Assembly (NCBI GenBank): GCA_910577235.1
Contig: CAJTMX010000011.1
Coordinates: 45,724 to 109,723 of the forward strand
Reading direction: 5' to 3'
Length of the DNA: 64,000 bases
Origin: an uncultured Acetatifactor sp.
Lineage (GTDB): Bacteria > Bacillota > Clostridia > Lachnospirales > Lachnospiraceae
Part shown: piece after piece, positions 26,273-35,205 of the stretch
Numbering within the stretch: the first letter of the stretch is position 1
Layout: each line of letters starts with the position of its first letter
The notes under the pieces: model-generated
The model's database searches: none
What the model was told of the DNA's origin: nothing
What the model saw: the letters and a program-made list of their open reading frames with translations, nothing else
Program-made: the position numbers and the translations under genes

Positions 26273-27154
26273 CTATCTTCCTATCATCTCCAGGATTCTG
26301 TCCAAATCCTCATGACTGTAAAATTCAATCTCAATCTTACCCGTTCCCTCTCCTTTTGAGGTAACAGCGACTTTGGTACTCAATTTCTGTTTTAATTTAT
26401 CCTCGATATCCAGGTAGATCGCCTGTAGAGCCTTATCATCCAATTTCTTGGGTTTTGCGGGTTTATGAAGATTCTTTACCAGTTTTTCAATCTCCCGAAC
26501 GCTCAATTTTTCATCGAATATCTTTTGAGCCAAAGCATATTGTTCTTCCTCATCCTCCACTGCCAAAAGTGCCCTGGCATGTCCGGTACTGATCATATCG
26601 TCAATAACCATCTGCTGCACTTTATCACTCAGTTTCAGCAGCCGTATAGAGTTAGTCACTGCCACCCGGCTCTTAGACACACGTTCCGCTACTTCATCCT
26701 GTTTTAGATTAAACTCTTCCAATAAACGCTTATACGCCTGAGCTTCTTCTATAGGATTTAAATCTTCTCTCTGTATATTCTCGATCAAAGCGATCTCCAC
26801 GATCTCCTGATCCGAATAATTCTTGATGATCACAGGTACTTCCTTCAAGCCCGCAAGCCTGGCTGCTCTCCATCTTCTCTCACCCGCGATGATCTCATAG
26901 TAATCTTTTCTATCCTGTACCAGAATCGGCTGCAGCAACCCAAATTGTTTTATAGAATCAGCCAGCTCCTGTAGCGCGTCTTCATCGAAATACTTGCGGG
27001 GCTGTTTTCTGTTCGGTTCTACCTTCGTAATGGCTACAATAGTCTCAGCGGATTTTTCCTTTGTCTCCGATTTTTGTTTTTTCTCTTTAGATTCCCCCAC
27101 AATGTTCGGAATCATTACATCCAAACCTTTTCCCAATCCTCTTGGTGACGCCAT
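26273..27154 (-). CDS. parB: ParB/Spo0J chromosome-partitioning CTP switch
   Basis: A 293-residue ParB. Residues about 40-130 are the N-terminal CTP-binding domain with IAGERRWRAARLAGLKEVPV near 95, residues about 135-200 the parS-binding helix-turn-helix (DEVAERVSKSRVAVTNSIRL), and the last 50 residues the dimer domain. ParB loads on parS sites, spreads as a CTP-bound clamp and recruits condensin. Two perfect parS sites lie about 2.4 kb away at 29.5 kb. The gene follows parA on the same strand with GGGAGG before its ATG. Confidence 0.93.
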   Translation of the reverse strand: MASPRGLGKGLDVMIPNIVGESKEKKQKSETKEKSAETIVAITKVEPNRKQPRKYFDEDALQELADSIKQFGLLQPILVQDRKDYYEIIAGERRWRAARLAGLKEVPVIIKNYSDQEIVEIALIENIQREDLNPIEEAQAYKRLLEEFNLKQDEVAERVSKSRVAVTNSIRLLKLSDKVQQMVIDDMISTGHARALLAVEDEEEQYALAQKIFDEKLSVREIEKLVKNLHKPAKPKKLDDKALQAIYLDIEDKLKQKLSTKVAVTSKGEGTGKIEIEFYSHEDLDRILEMIGR

Positions 27155-27289
27155 AGCCTATACCTCCCTTATTCATTCATCGTTCTCAAGCATTTGAACT
27201 CAATAACGAATATCATTGTACATATTACATACTCCATCACATACAAATCAAACCCCACACATACTAATATCCTTACTCACATAATATTA

Positions 27290-28054
27290 TTATGAATTTT
27301 TCTGAATCAATTCCTTTGCCAGATCCATATAAGCTTCCGCACCGGCTGACTTAGGATCATAAACAGTAATAGGCTGTCCATAGCTGGGTGCCTCGGCCAA
27401 GCGGATATTTCTGGGAATCAATGTCTTAAATATGTACTGTGTTAAATTACTTTTTACATTTTCTACTACCTGCATGGACAGATTGGTACGGGAATCATAC
27501 ATGGTAAAAATAACCCCTTCCATTTCCAGATCCGGATTCAATCTCTCTTTAACAAGATTTACCGTATGAATCAGCTGACTTAACCCTTCCAACGCATAAT
27601 ACTCACATTGAATAGGAACCAGCACAGAGTCCGCTGTAGTCATGGAATTAATTGTAAGCATATTCAATGAGGGAGGACAATCAATTATGATGAAGTCATA
27701 CTTGTCCACTATAAAATCCACCGCATTCTTCAAAATAAATTCCTTGCGATCCACGCCAATCAACTCAATCTCCGCCGCCGCCAAATTAACATTGGAAGGG
27801 ATAACAGATACATTAGAAATAACATCTGAAATGGTACATTCATTAATCGTACATTCATCCAGAATCAACTCATAAATCGTATCATCCAGATTATTTTTAT
27901 CAATACCAAACCCGCTGGTAGTATTACCCTGGGGATCTGTATCAATTACCAAAACTTTCTTCCCTTCGGCCGCCAAGGCCGCCGACAGATTAATTGATGT
28001 GGTAGTCTTACCCACACCACCCTTTTGATTTGCAACCGCAATAATTCTACCCAT
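27290..28054 (-). CDS. parA: ParA/Soj ATPase
   Basis: A 254-residue ParA-type ATPase. The deviant Walker A motif KGGVGKTTTSINLSA lies at residues 10-24 and is followed by VIDTDPQGNTTSG and DCPPSLNML. In the chromosomal version it works with ParB in origin segregation and regulates DnaA. AAAGG lies upstream of the ATG. Upstream of it lies the 1.5-kb non-coding repeat tract, so its promoter is probably in the first 100 bases of that tract. Confidence 0.93.
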   Translation of the reverse strand: MGRIIAVANQKGGVGKTTTSINLSAALAAEGKKVLVIDTDPQGNTTSGFGIDKNNLDDTIYELILDECTINECTISDVISNVSVIPSNVNLAAAEIELIGVDRKEFILKNAVDFIVDKYDFIIIDCPPSLNMLTINSMTTADSVLVPIQCEYYALEGLSQLIHTVNLVKERLNPDLEMEGVIFTMYDSRTNLSMQVVENVKSNLTQYIFKTLIPRNIRLAEAPSYGQPITVYDPKSAGAEAYMDLAKELIQKNS

Positions 28055-28480
28055 AAATATGTATTACCTTTCTCGTAATGTACCTTTTTATTCTAGTCAA
28101 AAACGCTTTACTCATTATATCACTAATGGATATATATATCCATAGGTAATTTCACATATTTTTATCATAAAATCCAAAAATACAATTTGGATAATCTCAA
28201 AGTCATAGTAACCGAAGTATATCCTCCAGTTAAACTAAGCGATCCACGTCTACAAAATATACCTGCAAGACGTATAGACTAAGAAGTAAAGTCCTTTAGG
28301 ATAATGAAATTTGGGAATACAGTAAAAATATGACAGAAATTAATAATCCAAAACCTAGACTCCAAAAACCAGCATCCTAATTTTCAGTTATCTATAATGC
28401 AAAGGAATCAGACACTATTCCTAATACGTCTATCCTCTCCAATCTTAAATCTTACAGTAGTGAAAGATCAATTTGATCAT
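28055..28480. other. AT-rich intergenic DNA upstream of parA
   Basis: No gene is supported here. The stretch is AT-rich with scattered stops in all frames and probably holds the parA promoter near 28.08-28.15 kb. It leads into the tandem repeats. Confidence 0.5.
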
Positions 28481-29221
28481 GGGACAAAACTTTGCTGCCA
28501 AACTCTGTATGATCAGTATATATTGTTTTCACACCCAATGTACAGTTCCAGTTTATCAGGCAGTTATTAAGGAAAGAAAACTGTCTGTTTTATATATTAT
28601 ATTCAATACTTTTTCAAGTAGCTTAAACAATTCCAACCAGCAACCCTATCCAAAAAAATTTTTATAAGCAAAAACATGCCGCAAGTTAGTTCTGAGGTGG
28701 GGGTGGATGTCCTGGGGTGGATTTATAGGACAAAAACTTTACTGCCAAAACTCTATATAATATGTACGTATTGTTTTTTCATCCAATGTACAAGTACTTT
28801 GTTTATCAGACAGTTATCCAAAAAAGAAAATTGTTTGTTTTATATATTATAATGAATACTTTTATCAAGTGGCATTAAACAATTTCAACCAGCAACCCTA
28901 TCAAAAAAATCTGGATAAACAAAAACATGCCGCAAGTCAGTTCTGGGGTAGGGGTAGTATGCTCTAGATTGGATTTATGGAACAAAAACTTTACCGTCAA
29001 AACTCTGTAATATGTACGTATTGTTTTCACACCCAACATACAAGTACTTGTTTATTAGAGCAGTTATCCAGAAAAAAACTGTCTGTTTTATATATTATAA
29101 TTAATACTTTCTTCAAGTGGCATTAAACAACTCTAGCCAGCAACCCTAACCCTAAAAGTCTTAATAAACAAAAAAATGTCGCAAGTCAGTTCTGGGGAGG
29201 GGTGGTATGCCCTGGGGTGGG
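28481..29221 (+). repeat. Three tandem ~250-bp repeats
   Basis: Three imperfect copies begin at about 28481, 28727 and 28979. Shared landmarks, in order, are (G)GGACAAAA-CTTT-C-G-C, TATTGTTTT-CA-CCAA, a GACAGTTAT(C)CA-type block, GTTTTATATATTAT, CCAGCAACCCTA, CAAAAACATGCCGCAAGT and a G-rich end (CTGGGG-GGGGTGG). Copies differ by many substitutions and small gaps, so they are old. None carries a conserved open frame. Confidence 0.8.
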
Positions 29222-29421
29222 CGTGTGACTGAGAGTTGATTTTACTTAGGGAGCAGTCCCACACCCAGGGAAAAACGGCCACGGATGGCCGTTTTAGGCG
29301 ATATCGCACATGGATGTGCGTGATCGCCGACCCGGCACTCGTTCCAATCCCCATCTGCTCCCTTAGTAAAATCCCTCGAGGGAGCTAGCCCACCCCAGGA
29401 CATACCACCCCTCCCCAGAAC
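29189..29421. repeat. 233-bp palindromic element with nested hairpins
   Basis: The outer arms 29189-29221 and 29389-29421 are nearly exact inverted copies of a G-rich sequence (GTTCTGGGGAGGGGTGG...). A second inverted pair, 29238-29256 and 29355-29373, is a 19-bp stem with one mismatch. Inside are two perfect hairpins, 29272-29295 and 29297-29328, with loops containing GGA. The left outer arm coincides with the end of the third tandem repeat. Nested arms of this kind suggest either a MITE-like insertion or a structured RNA. Confidence 0.75.
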
Positions 29422-29451
29422 GTGCCCTTGCCACTCCCCCCACATTTCCCA

Positions 29452-29481
29452 TGTTTCACACCCAAAACACAAATGTTTCAC
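29452..29481 (+). promoter_or_regulatory. Two parS half-sites
   Basis: TGTTTCAC occurs at 29452-29459 and 29474-29481 in the same orientation. Each matches one half of the parS palindrome and lies just before the two full sites. Confidence 0.45.
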
Positions 29482-29510
29482 ACTTTTTATCACAAAATCT
29501 AGTACCAAAA

Positions 29511-29526
29511 TGTTTCACGTGAAACA
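29511..29526. promoter_or_regulatory. parS site 1
   Basis: TGTTTCACGTGAAACA is a perfect 16-bp palindrome identical to the ParB-binding consensus. It lies between parA and rsmG, close to oriC as expected. Confidence 0.95.
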
Positions 29527-29559
29527 TTATCTTGTGTTTTTAACCTTAAAATAAGGGAA

Positions 29560-29575
29560 TGTTTCACGTGAAACA
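29560..29575. promoter_or_regulatory. parS site 2
   Basis: A second perfect TGTTTCACGTGAAACA, 49 bases from the first (centre to centre), just beyond the stop codon of the response-regulator gene. Confidence 0.95.
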
Positions 29576-29590
29576 TTCCCCATCCACTTC

Positions 29591-30235
29591 CTAATACAGC
29601 TTAATTAAATCATTCTTTATAGCAAACACCGCCGCCTGCGTCCTATCACTCACATCTATCTTCTTAAAAATATTAGATATATGATTCTTAACTGTCCTCT
29701 CACTAATCTTCAACTCATTAGCAATTTCCTTATTTAACTTCCCATTAGCCACCTCAATAAGAACCTGCAACTCTCTCCTGGTAAGCTCATCAATCTTATC
29801 TTTATCCTTATCCCTCGATACCATTCGGTTATTAAGAAGTGGTATTAAACTTGGTTGAATATAAGTCTCCCCAGACATAACAGTATTGATAGCTCTTTTT
29901 AATTCAGAAAACTCTGACTCCTTCAAAATATATCCGTCAACACCTATGTCCATAGCTCTTAACAAATATTCAATTTCATTATGAACTGTCAAAATCAAAA
30001 CTTTAATATCTAATCTATTATTACGTATCTCCTTAAGAACCTCAATACCGTTTTTCACAGGCATATTAATATCTAAAAGTAAAACTTGCGGTTTTACTTT
30101 ATATATCATCTCCATACACTGCTCACCATTACTAACTTCTCCGACTATTTCAATCGAATTATCACACTCCAACAATTGCCTAATACCCTCTCTCATCAAA
30201 ATGTGGTCATCAGCCAGCATAACCCGTATACTCAT
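29591..30235 (-). CDS. NarL/LuxR-family response regulator
   Basis: A 214-residue two-component response regulator. The receiver domain (residues 1-120) has the acidic pair ADDH and the phospho-acceptor Asp in VLLLDINMP (near residue 54). The C-terminal LuxR-type DNA-binding domain (about 150-210) reads LTRRELQVLIEVANGKLNKE and ISERTVKNHISNIFKKI. The partner kinase gene lies just upstream on the same strand. GGGAGAA precedes the ATG. The pair is unusual in the stretch between parAB and rsmG, and targets are unknown. Confidence 0.88.
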   Translation of the reverse strand: MSIRVMLADDHILMREGIRQLLECDNSIEIVGEVSNGEQCMEMIYKVKPQVLLLDINMPVKNGIEVLKEIRNNRLDIKVLILTVHNEIEYLLRAMDIGVDGYILKESEFSELKRAINTVMSGETYIQPSLIPLLNNRMVSRDKDKDKIDELTRRELQVLIEVANGKLNKEIANELKISERTVKNHISNIFKKIDVSDRTQAAVFAIKNDLIKLY

Positions 30236-30287
30236 AACTATATATTCTCCCTAAAAAATCACCGTTTTTAATACCTGATTTTATGCT

Positions 30288-30998
30288 CTATTTAAGTGGA
30301 ATTACCACAGTAATCTTAGTTCCCTTATCCTTCTCAGAAGAAATATGAATCTCCCCATTAAGTATCATTACTCTCTCTTTCACCACAGATAGCCCGAAAT
30401 GTTTCTGACCATCCTTCTCATACTCTCTATCGATAAATCCTTTACCGTTATCTTCTATCTCAATATAACATATCTTGTTTTCAGAATAACACTTAAAATA
30501 TATTTCATCTCCCCCTGAATGCTTTATAGCATTGGATATACATTCCTGGATGATTCTATATATATTAGCCATAATAATATAATAAGTGGTATCTATATTC
30601 CCTATTTTGGTAAGTATCCTAAAAGCATGATCCTTATTGACATATTCAATATATCTCTGAATAGTCTCCTCAATACCCAGATCATCAAATGACATGGGCC
30701 GCAGATCAAATATTGTATTTCTGATCTCTTCAATGACAACTTTAATATTCTGCTTTACTTCAGCTAACTCTAACTTAGACTTAACAATATCGTTTTCCAT
30801 ATAAATACTTGCCAAATCTACCTGATGAATTACATGGGCAAGAGTCTGCAATGAAGTATCATGTAGCTCCATTGCAATACGCCGACGTTCTTCCTCCTGA
30901 ATATTTAAAATACTGAGATCACTAACGGAAGACAAAGATATATTGTTATTAAGATTATTATTAAATGATTTTTTATTACTTTTCATAACATGCACCAC
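30288..30998 (-). CDS. DegS-like cytoplasmic histidine kinase
   Basis: A 236-residue kinase without any membrane segment. The HisKA_3 motif EEERRRIAMELHDTSLQTLA carries the phospho-accepting His (near residue 44), and the HATPase domain has ECISNAIKHSGGDEI and DNGKGF near the C-terminus. The lack of a sensor domain resembles DegS, which senses intracellular signals. The frame opens with GTG codons; an ATG four codons later is equally likely, as no clear ribosome site decides. It should phosphorylate the NarL-type regulator encoded about 50 bases downstream. Confidence 0.82.
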   Translation of the reverse strand: MVHVMKSNKKSFNNNLNNNISLSSVSDLSILNIQEEERRRIAMELHDTSLQTLAHVIHQVDLASIYMENDIVKSKLELAEVKQNIKVVIEEIRNTIFDLRPMSFDDLGIEETIQRYIEYVNKDHAFRILTKIGNIDTTYYIIMANIYRIIQECISNAIKHSGGDEIYFKCYSENKICYIEIEDNGKGFIDREYEKDGQKHFGLSVVKERVMILNGEIHISSEKDKGTKITVVIPLK

Positions 30999-31076
30999 TT
31001 ATAAAAACATTATATCTATTCCTATCATATACTATTTCTTATACAAAATAAAGTCTTTTTTTGTTCATTTTTTTAC

Positions 31077-31808
31077 CTATTTCAGAGGTTCTTTTGTAGG
31101 TATTCCCGCTTTCCGAGGATATTTTTTTGAAGTAGCTGCTACTTTATCAATACATATAAGATTACGACAAATATCACTGTTGGGTAACATAAATTTTTCA
31201 GTTTTACTGATTTTCCCACCCAACAAAAAAATAGCATTCTTAGAGGCCGTCAATTCTTCACTCAACTTTTCGGATTTATAAGACACAAAACAACCGCCCA
31301 CCTTAACAAAAGGCAGACAATATTCAGACAGGGCCGCTAAGTTGGCCACTGCCCGGGAAACACACAGATCAAAACTCTCTCTGAGCTGACCGGGTTTGGC
31401 AAGATCCTCCGCGCGACCGTGGACAGTATATACTCCGCTAAGTCCCAGATCATCTATCACAGTATCCAAAAAATGTATTCTCTTATTTAAACTGTCCAAA
31501 AGAGTCATTTCCATATCAGGAAAAGCTATCTTCAATGCCAGCCCAGGGAATCCCGCGCCTGTACCTATATCCAACACAGTACGGGTTCCTAAGACATCAT
31601 ATACTTTGACCAAAGTGAGGCTGTCGATAAAATGTTTCTTCATCACTTCCTCATATTCTGTAATGCCAGTCAAATTCATAAAACTGTTCCACTCTATTAA
31701 TATTTCATAATACCGAAGAAATTGGGATATCTGTCTATCTGTCAAAGAAATATTTAATATCTCCAAATCTTTTATAAATTGACTGGTATCATATGAATTC
31801 ACTTTCAT
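31077..31808 (-). CDS. rsmG: 16S rRNA (guanine-N7) methyltransferase RsmG
   Basis: A 243-residue SAM-dependent methyltransferase that modifies a guanine in the 530 loop of 16S rRNA. The SAM-binding motif VLDIGTGAGFPGLALKIAFP lies near residue 72. MNLTGITEYEEVMKKHFIDS is also typical of the family (GidB). Its ATG overlaps the mnmG stop by 4 bases, the conserved mnmG-rsmG coupling. The gene is intact. Confidence 0.92.
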   Translation of the reverse strand: MKVNSYDTSQFIKDLEILNISLTDRQISQFLRYYEILIEWNSFMNLTGITEYEEVMKKHFIDSLTLVKVYDVLGTRTVLDIGTGAGFPGLALKIAFPDMEMTLLDSLNKRIHFLDTVIDDLGLSGVYTVHGRAEDLAKPGQLRESFDLCVSRAVANLAALSEYCLPFVKVGGCFVSYKSEKLSEELTASKNAIFLLGGKISKTEKFMLPNSDICRNLICIDKVAATSKKYPRKAGIPTKEPLK

Positions 31809-33718
31809 TTTCCTCCCGCACTATAATTTTTACGCTCCAGATAAATCAGAAGAACTGATACATCCGCAGGAGATACACCGGATATCCGAGATGCCTGTCC
31901 AAGAGATACAGGACGAAATTCTTTCAATTTCTGTCTTGCCTCAAGTCTCAAAGAAGATATATCATTATAGTCAATATCTTGAGGAATCTTTTTCTTTTCC
32001 ATCTTTTTATATTGTTCTACCTGTTTAAGCTGTCGCTGAATATATCCCTCATATTTTATTTCAATCTCCACCTGTTCCACCACATCCTGAGGGAGAGACG
32101 GTCTGTCCCTATCAATGGATACTAACATATCATAATTCAATTCCGGTCGGCACAACAGCTCCGCCAGAGAAGAACCTGTTTTCAAACTGCTGCTGCCATG
32201 AGACTGTAAAAAATTCTGAATATCCTGCCCCGCTCCCACAACATGGGATTTTAAACGGCAGATCTCTTTTTTTATCAGTTCTTCTTTAACCAGCAACCGT
32301 TCATAAGCCTCACGGGATATAAGACCAATCTCATATCCTTTCTTTCTGAGACGCAGATCCGCGTTGTCCTGACGCAGCAAAAGTCTGTATTCTGCCCTGG
32401 AGGTCATCATTCTATAGGGCTCCCTATTATCCTTGGTCACCAGATCGTCAATCAACACACCTATATAGCTTTCTGAACGGTCTAAGATCAAGGGTTCTCT
32501 CCCCAATATCAACATAGCGGCATTAATACCGGCAATCAGCCCCTGGGCCGCCGCCTCTTCATATCCGCTGCTGCCATTAAACTGGCCGCCGCTGAATAAT
32601 CCCCTCACTTGTTTAAATTCCAAAGTAGGGTACAGCTGTTTCGCATTGATACAGTCATATTCAATGGCATAAGCATTCCTGACAATCTTACAATGTTCCA
32701 GACCGGGAACCGTCCTGTACATAGCCAGCTGTACATCCTCCGGTAAAGAAGAGGACATACCCCCTACATACATCTCATTCGTATGTAAACCTTCCGGTTC
32801 TATAAACACCTGATGTCTTTCCTTATCCGCGAATTTAACCACCTTATCCTCTATAGAAGGGCAATATCTGGGTCCCGTGCCTTCTATGATTCCGGCATAT
32901 ATAGGAGATCTGTCCAAATTATGACGAATGATCTCATGAGTCTTTTCATTGGTGTAAGTAAGCCAGCAGGATATCTGTTCTTTTTGAATAGTATCAGGAT
33001 CTGTTGAAAATGAAAAAGGTATGATCTTTTCATCTCCAAACTGTTCCTCCATCTTTGAATAATCAATACTTCTTCCGTCCATTCTGGCAGGTGTGCCTGT
33101 CTTAAACCGGCGCAGCTCAATACCCATCTCTCTCAGAGAATCGGGTAAATGATTGGCAGCCTGCAAACCATTAGGCCCTGTATAGGTGATGGATTCACCA
33201 CAAAGACATCTGGCTCTCAAATAAGTACCCGTACAGAGAATGACCGCCCTACATTCATAGACAGCGCCGGTAAAAGTCTTTACCCCTGTCACAGTTTTTG
33301 TACCGTCTTGATCCCTCCACATAAGTTCACATACTTCAGCCTGCTTAATGGTCAGATGTTCCTGATCCTCCAAAACTCTCCGCATCTCCCTGGTATAATC
33401 AGCTTTATCCGCCTGTGCGCGCAAGGAATGTACGGCAGGCCCTTTAGATACATTCAACATTTTAGACTGAATAAAAGTCCTGTCTATATTTTTACCCATC
33501 TCTCCTCCCAGGGCATCCACTTCCCTGACCAAATGCCCTTTAGAGGAACCTCCTATATTCGGATTGCAGGGCATCAAGGCAATACTGTCCACACTGACAG
33601 TAAACACCACCGTCTCCAATCCCAGTCTGGCACATGCCAACGCAGCCTCGCAGCCCGCATGACCCGCCCCTACCACGCACACATCCACTTGCTCTCGAAT
33701 ATCAGAAATCCTGTCCAT
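31805..33718 (-). CDS. mnmG: tRNA uridine modification enzyme MnmG
   Basis: A 637-residue FAD-dependent enzyme that, with MnmE, installs the 5-carboxymethylaminomethyl group on wobble uridine 34 of several tRNAs. The FAD-binding motif VCVVGAGHAGCEAALACARL is near residue 14, followed by CNPNIGGSSKGHLVREVDAL. The length is standard. The ATG has AAGAAGGG 7 bases upstream; a TTG two codons earlier is less likely. It lies 21 bases from the mnmE stop in the same operon. Confidence 0.94.
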   Translation of the reverse strand: MDRISDIREQVDVCVVGAGHAGCEAALACARLGLETVVFTVSVDSIALMPCNPNIGGSSKGHLVREVDALGGEMGKNIDRTFIQSKMLNVSKGPAVHSLRAQADKADYTREMRRVLEDQEHLTIKQAEVCELMWRDQDGTKTVTGVKTFTGAVYECRAVILCTGTYLRARCLCGESITYTGPNGLQAANHLPDSLREMGIELRRFKTGTPARMDGRSIDYSKMEEQFGDEKIIPFSFSTDPDTIQKEQISCWLTYTNEKTHEIIRHNLDRSPIYAGIIEGTGPRYCPSIEDKVVKFADKERHQVFIEPEGLHTNEMYVGGMSSSLPEDVQLAMYRTVPGLEHCKIVRNAYAIEYDCINAKQLYPTLEFKQVRGLFSGGQFNGSSGYEEAAAQGLIAGINAAMLILGREPLILDRSESYIGVLIDDLVTKDNREPYRMMTSRAEYRLLLRQDNADLRLRKKGYEIGLISREAYERLLVKEELIKKEICRLKSHVVGAGQDIQNFLQSHGSSSLKTGSSLAELLCRPELNYDMLVSIDRDRPSLPQDVVEQVEIEIKYEGYIQRQLKQVEQYKKMEKKKIPQDIDYNDISSLRLEARQKLKEFRPVSLGQASRISGVSPADVSVLLIYLERKNYSAGGK

Positions 33719-33739
33719 TTCCAAACCCTTCTTAACTCT

Positions 33740-35149
33740 CTATTTGCCCATACAAAATTTTGAAAATATTTCCTGTACCAGGTCGTCTTCCACTTCTTCT
33801 CCAATAATATGACCCAGAGAGGTATATGCTCCCATCAGATCAATAGAATAAAAATCTTCCGGCATATGATCCTGCAATCCCTGCCTCACCATCAATAAAC
33901 TTGCCAGCGTTTCCTCCAGAGCGGCCTTATGGCGCATATTTGTTATCACAGTCTCCGTATTTTCTTTTATTGCTCCCTGGAAAAAAAGTTCCCTGATCTG
34001 TTTTTCAAGTTCACTGATACCTGTACCTTCACTAGCAGAAACCCTTACAATCTTAAGATCCGGTTTGTGGCCGAAAAGGGATGATATCTGCTCATCCGAC
34101 ACTATTGTCGTCAAATCTGATTTATTAACGATCACTATCACAGGTTTCTGACCAATGAAAGAGATAATCTCTTTTTCCCTTTCATCAGGCATCTCGCTGC
34201 CATCTATAACAAACAGGATCAAATCAGATCTCTCCGCATACTCCCTTGCCCTATCCACACCTATTTTCTCAACAATATCCTCTGTATTGCGGATTCCGGC
34301 AGTATCCACTATATGAAGAGCGATCCCATCCAATTTCACCGTTTCCTGTAAAATATCTCTGGTCGTACCTGGCACTTGTGTCACAATTGCCCTTTCTTCT
34401 CCCAATATAGCATTGAGAAGGGAAGATTTTCCTGCATTTGGACGTCCAACAATCACAGTCTTAATTCCCTGACTGATAAATCTTCCTTTATCTGCAGATA
34501 ATATCATTTTTTCAATCCGCTGAATAAACAGATCGCATTTTTCAGATAATTTTTCTTCATAGCCGTTCAGATCTATATGTTCCGGATCATCTAAAGCAGA
34601 CTCAATATAAGCGATCTCATAGAGAATCTGCTCTCTTAAATCTCTTATAACAGAATTTAATTTTCCCGTCAATTGTTCCATAGAGGAAGACAGAGCCATT
34701 TCACTTTGGGAATGGATCACATCCATCACTGCTTCGGCCTGAGACAGATCAATCCTGCCGTTTAAGAAAGCTCTTCTGGTAAATTCTCCCGGCTCGGCTA
34801 AACGCGCACCCATCCTCAGAACTAGCTGCAACACTTTTTTCAGAAGTAATATACCTCCGTGACAATTAATCTCTACCGTATCTTCCATGGTATAGCTTCG
34901 GGGCGCTCTCAACAATACCACCATCACTTCATCCAGTATTGACTCTCTCCAATCCGTTCCATAAACTGTTTCCGCGATATATCCGTGAGAGACGGTATGA
35001 CTGGCTTTCTGAGACAATGTCCTGTCCCCTGAAGAATTATAAAATATACGGTCAACTACAGATATTGCCTCCGGACCGGATACCCGTATAATTCCTATCC
35101 CCGCGTCGGATAAAGCCGTAGCTATAGCCGCTATTGTGTCTGTTTTCAT
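33740..35149 (-). CDS. mnmE: tRNA modification GTPase MnmE
   Basis: A 469-residue GTPase, partner of MnmG. The N-terminal folate-binding domain (DTIAAIATALSDAGIGIIRV start) is followed by helices and an inserted G domain with GRPNAGKSSLLNAIL near residue 227, the DTAGIR switch and NKSD. The C-terminal CxGK motif that binds the modified tRNA is present as FCMGK at the end. The start was set at the second ATG, 6 bases after AGAGGG. The length is standard. Confidence 0.94.
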   Translation of the reverse strand: MKTDTIAAIATALSDAGIGIIRVSGPEAISVVDRIFYNSSGDRTLSQKASHTVSHGYIAETVYGTDWRESILDEVMVVLLRAPRSYTMEDTVEINCHGGILLLKKVLQLVLRMGARLAEPGEFTRRAFLNGRIDLSQAEAVMDVIHSQSEMALSSSMEQLTGKLNSVIRDLREQILYEIAYIESALDDPEHIDLNGYEEKLSEKCDLFIQRIEKMILSADKGRFISQGIKTVIVGRPNAGKSSLLNAILGEERAIVTQVPGTTRDILQETVKLDGIALHIVDTAGIRNTEDIVEKIGVDRAREYAERSDLILFVIDGSEMPDEREKEIISFIGQKPVIVIVNKSDLTTIVSDEQISSLFGHKPDLKIVRVSASEGTGISELEKQIRELFFQGAIKENTETVITNMRHKAALEETLASLLMVRQGLQDHMPEDFYSIDLMGAYTSLGHIIGEEVEDDLVQEIFSKFCMGK

Positions 35150-35168
35150 CTTCATCCCTCTATAAAGA

Positions 35169-35196
35169 ATACCGAATGTATCACTACATTCGGTAT
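35169..35196 (-). terminator. Perfect 12-bp hairpin between khpB and mnmE
   Basis: ATACCGAATGTA and TACATTCGGTAT are perfect inverted copies with a 4-base loop. On the minus strand the stem is followed by TCTTTATAG, a weak T tract, so it may be a partial terminator or a processing hairpin. Confidence 0.55.
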
Positions 35197-35205
35197 CCCA
35201 GTCAC

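Noticed and set aside
28481..29221. CRISPR array
   Set aside because: Three units of about 250 bases with diverged sequence throughout; no short constant repeat with unique spacers and no cas genes.
29133..29508. Two small minus-strand frames (73 and 88 codons) in the palindrome
   Set aside because: They lie on inverted-repeat DNA, have no ribosome site and no homologous domain. Similar spurious frames are expected from any copy of such an element.
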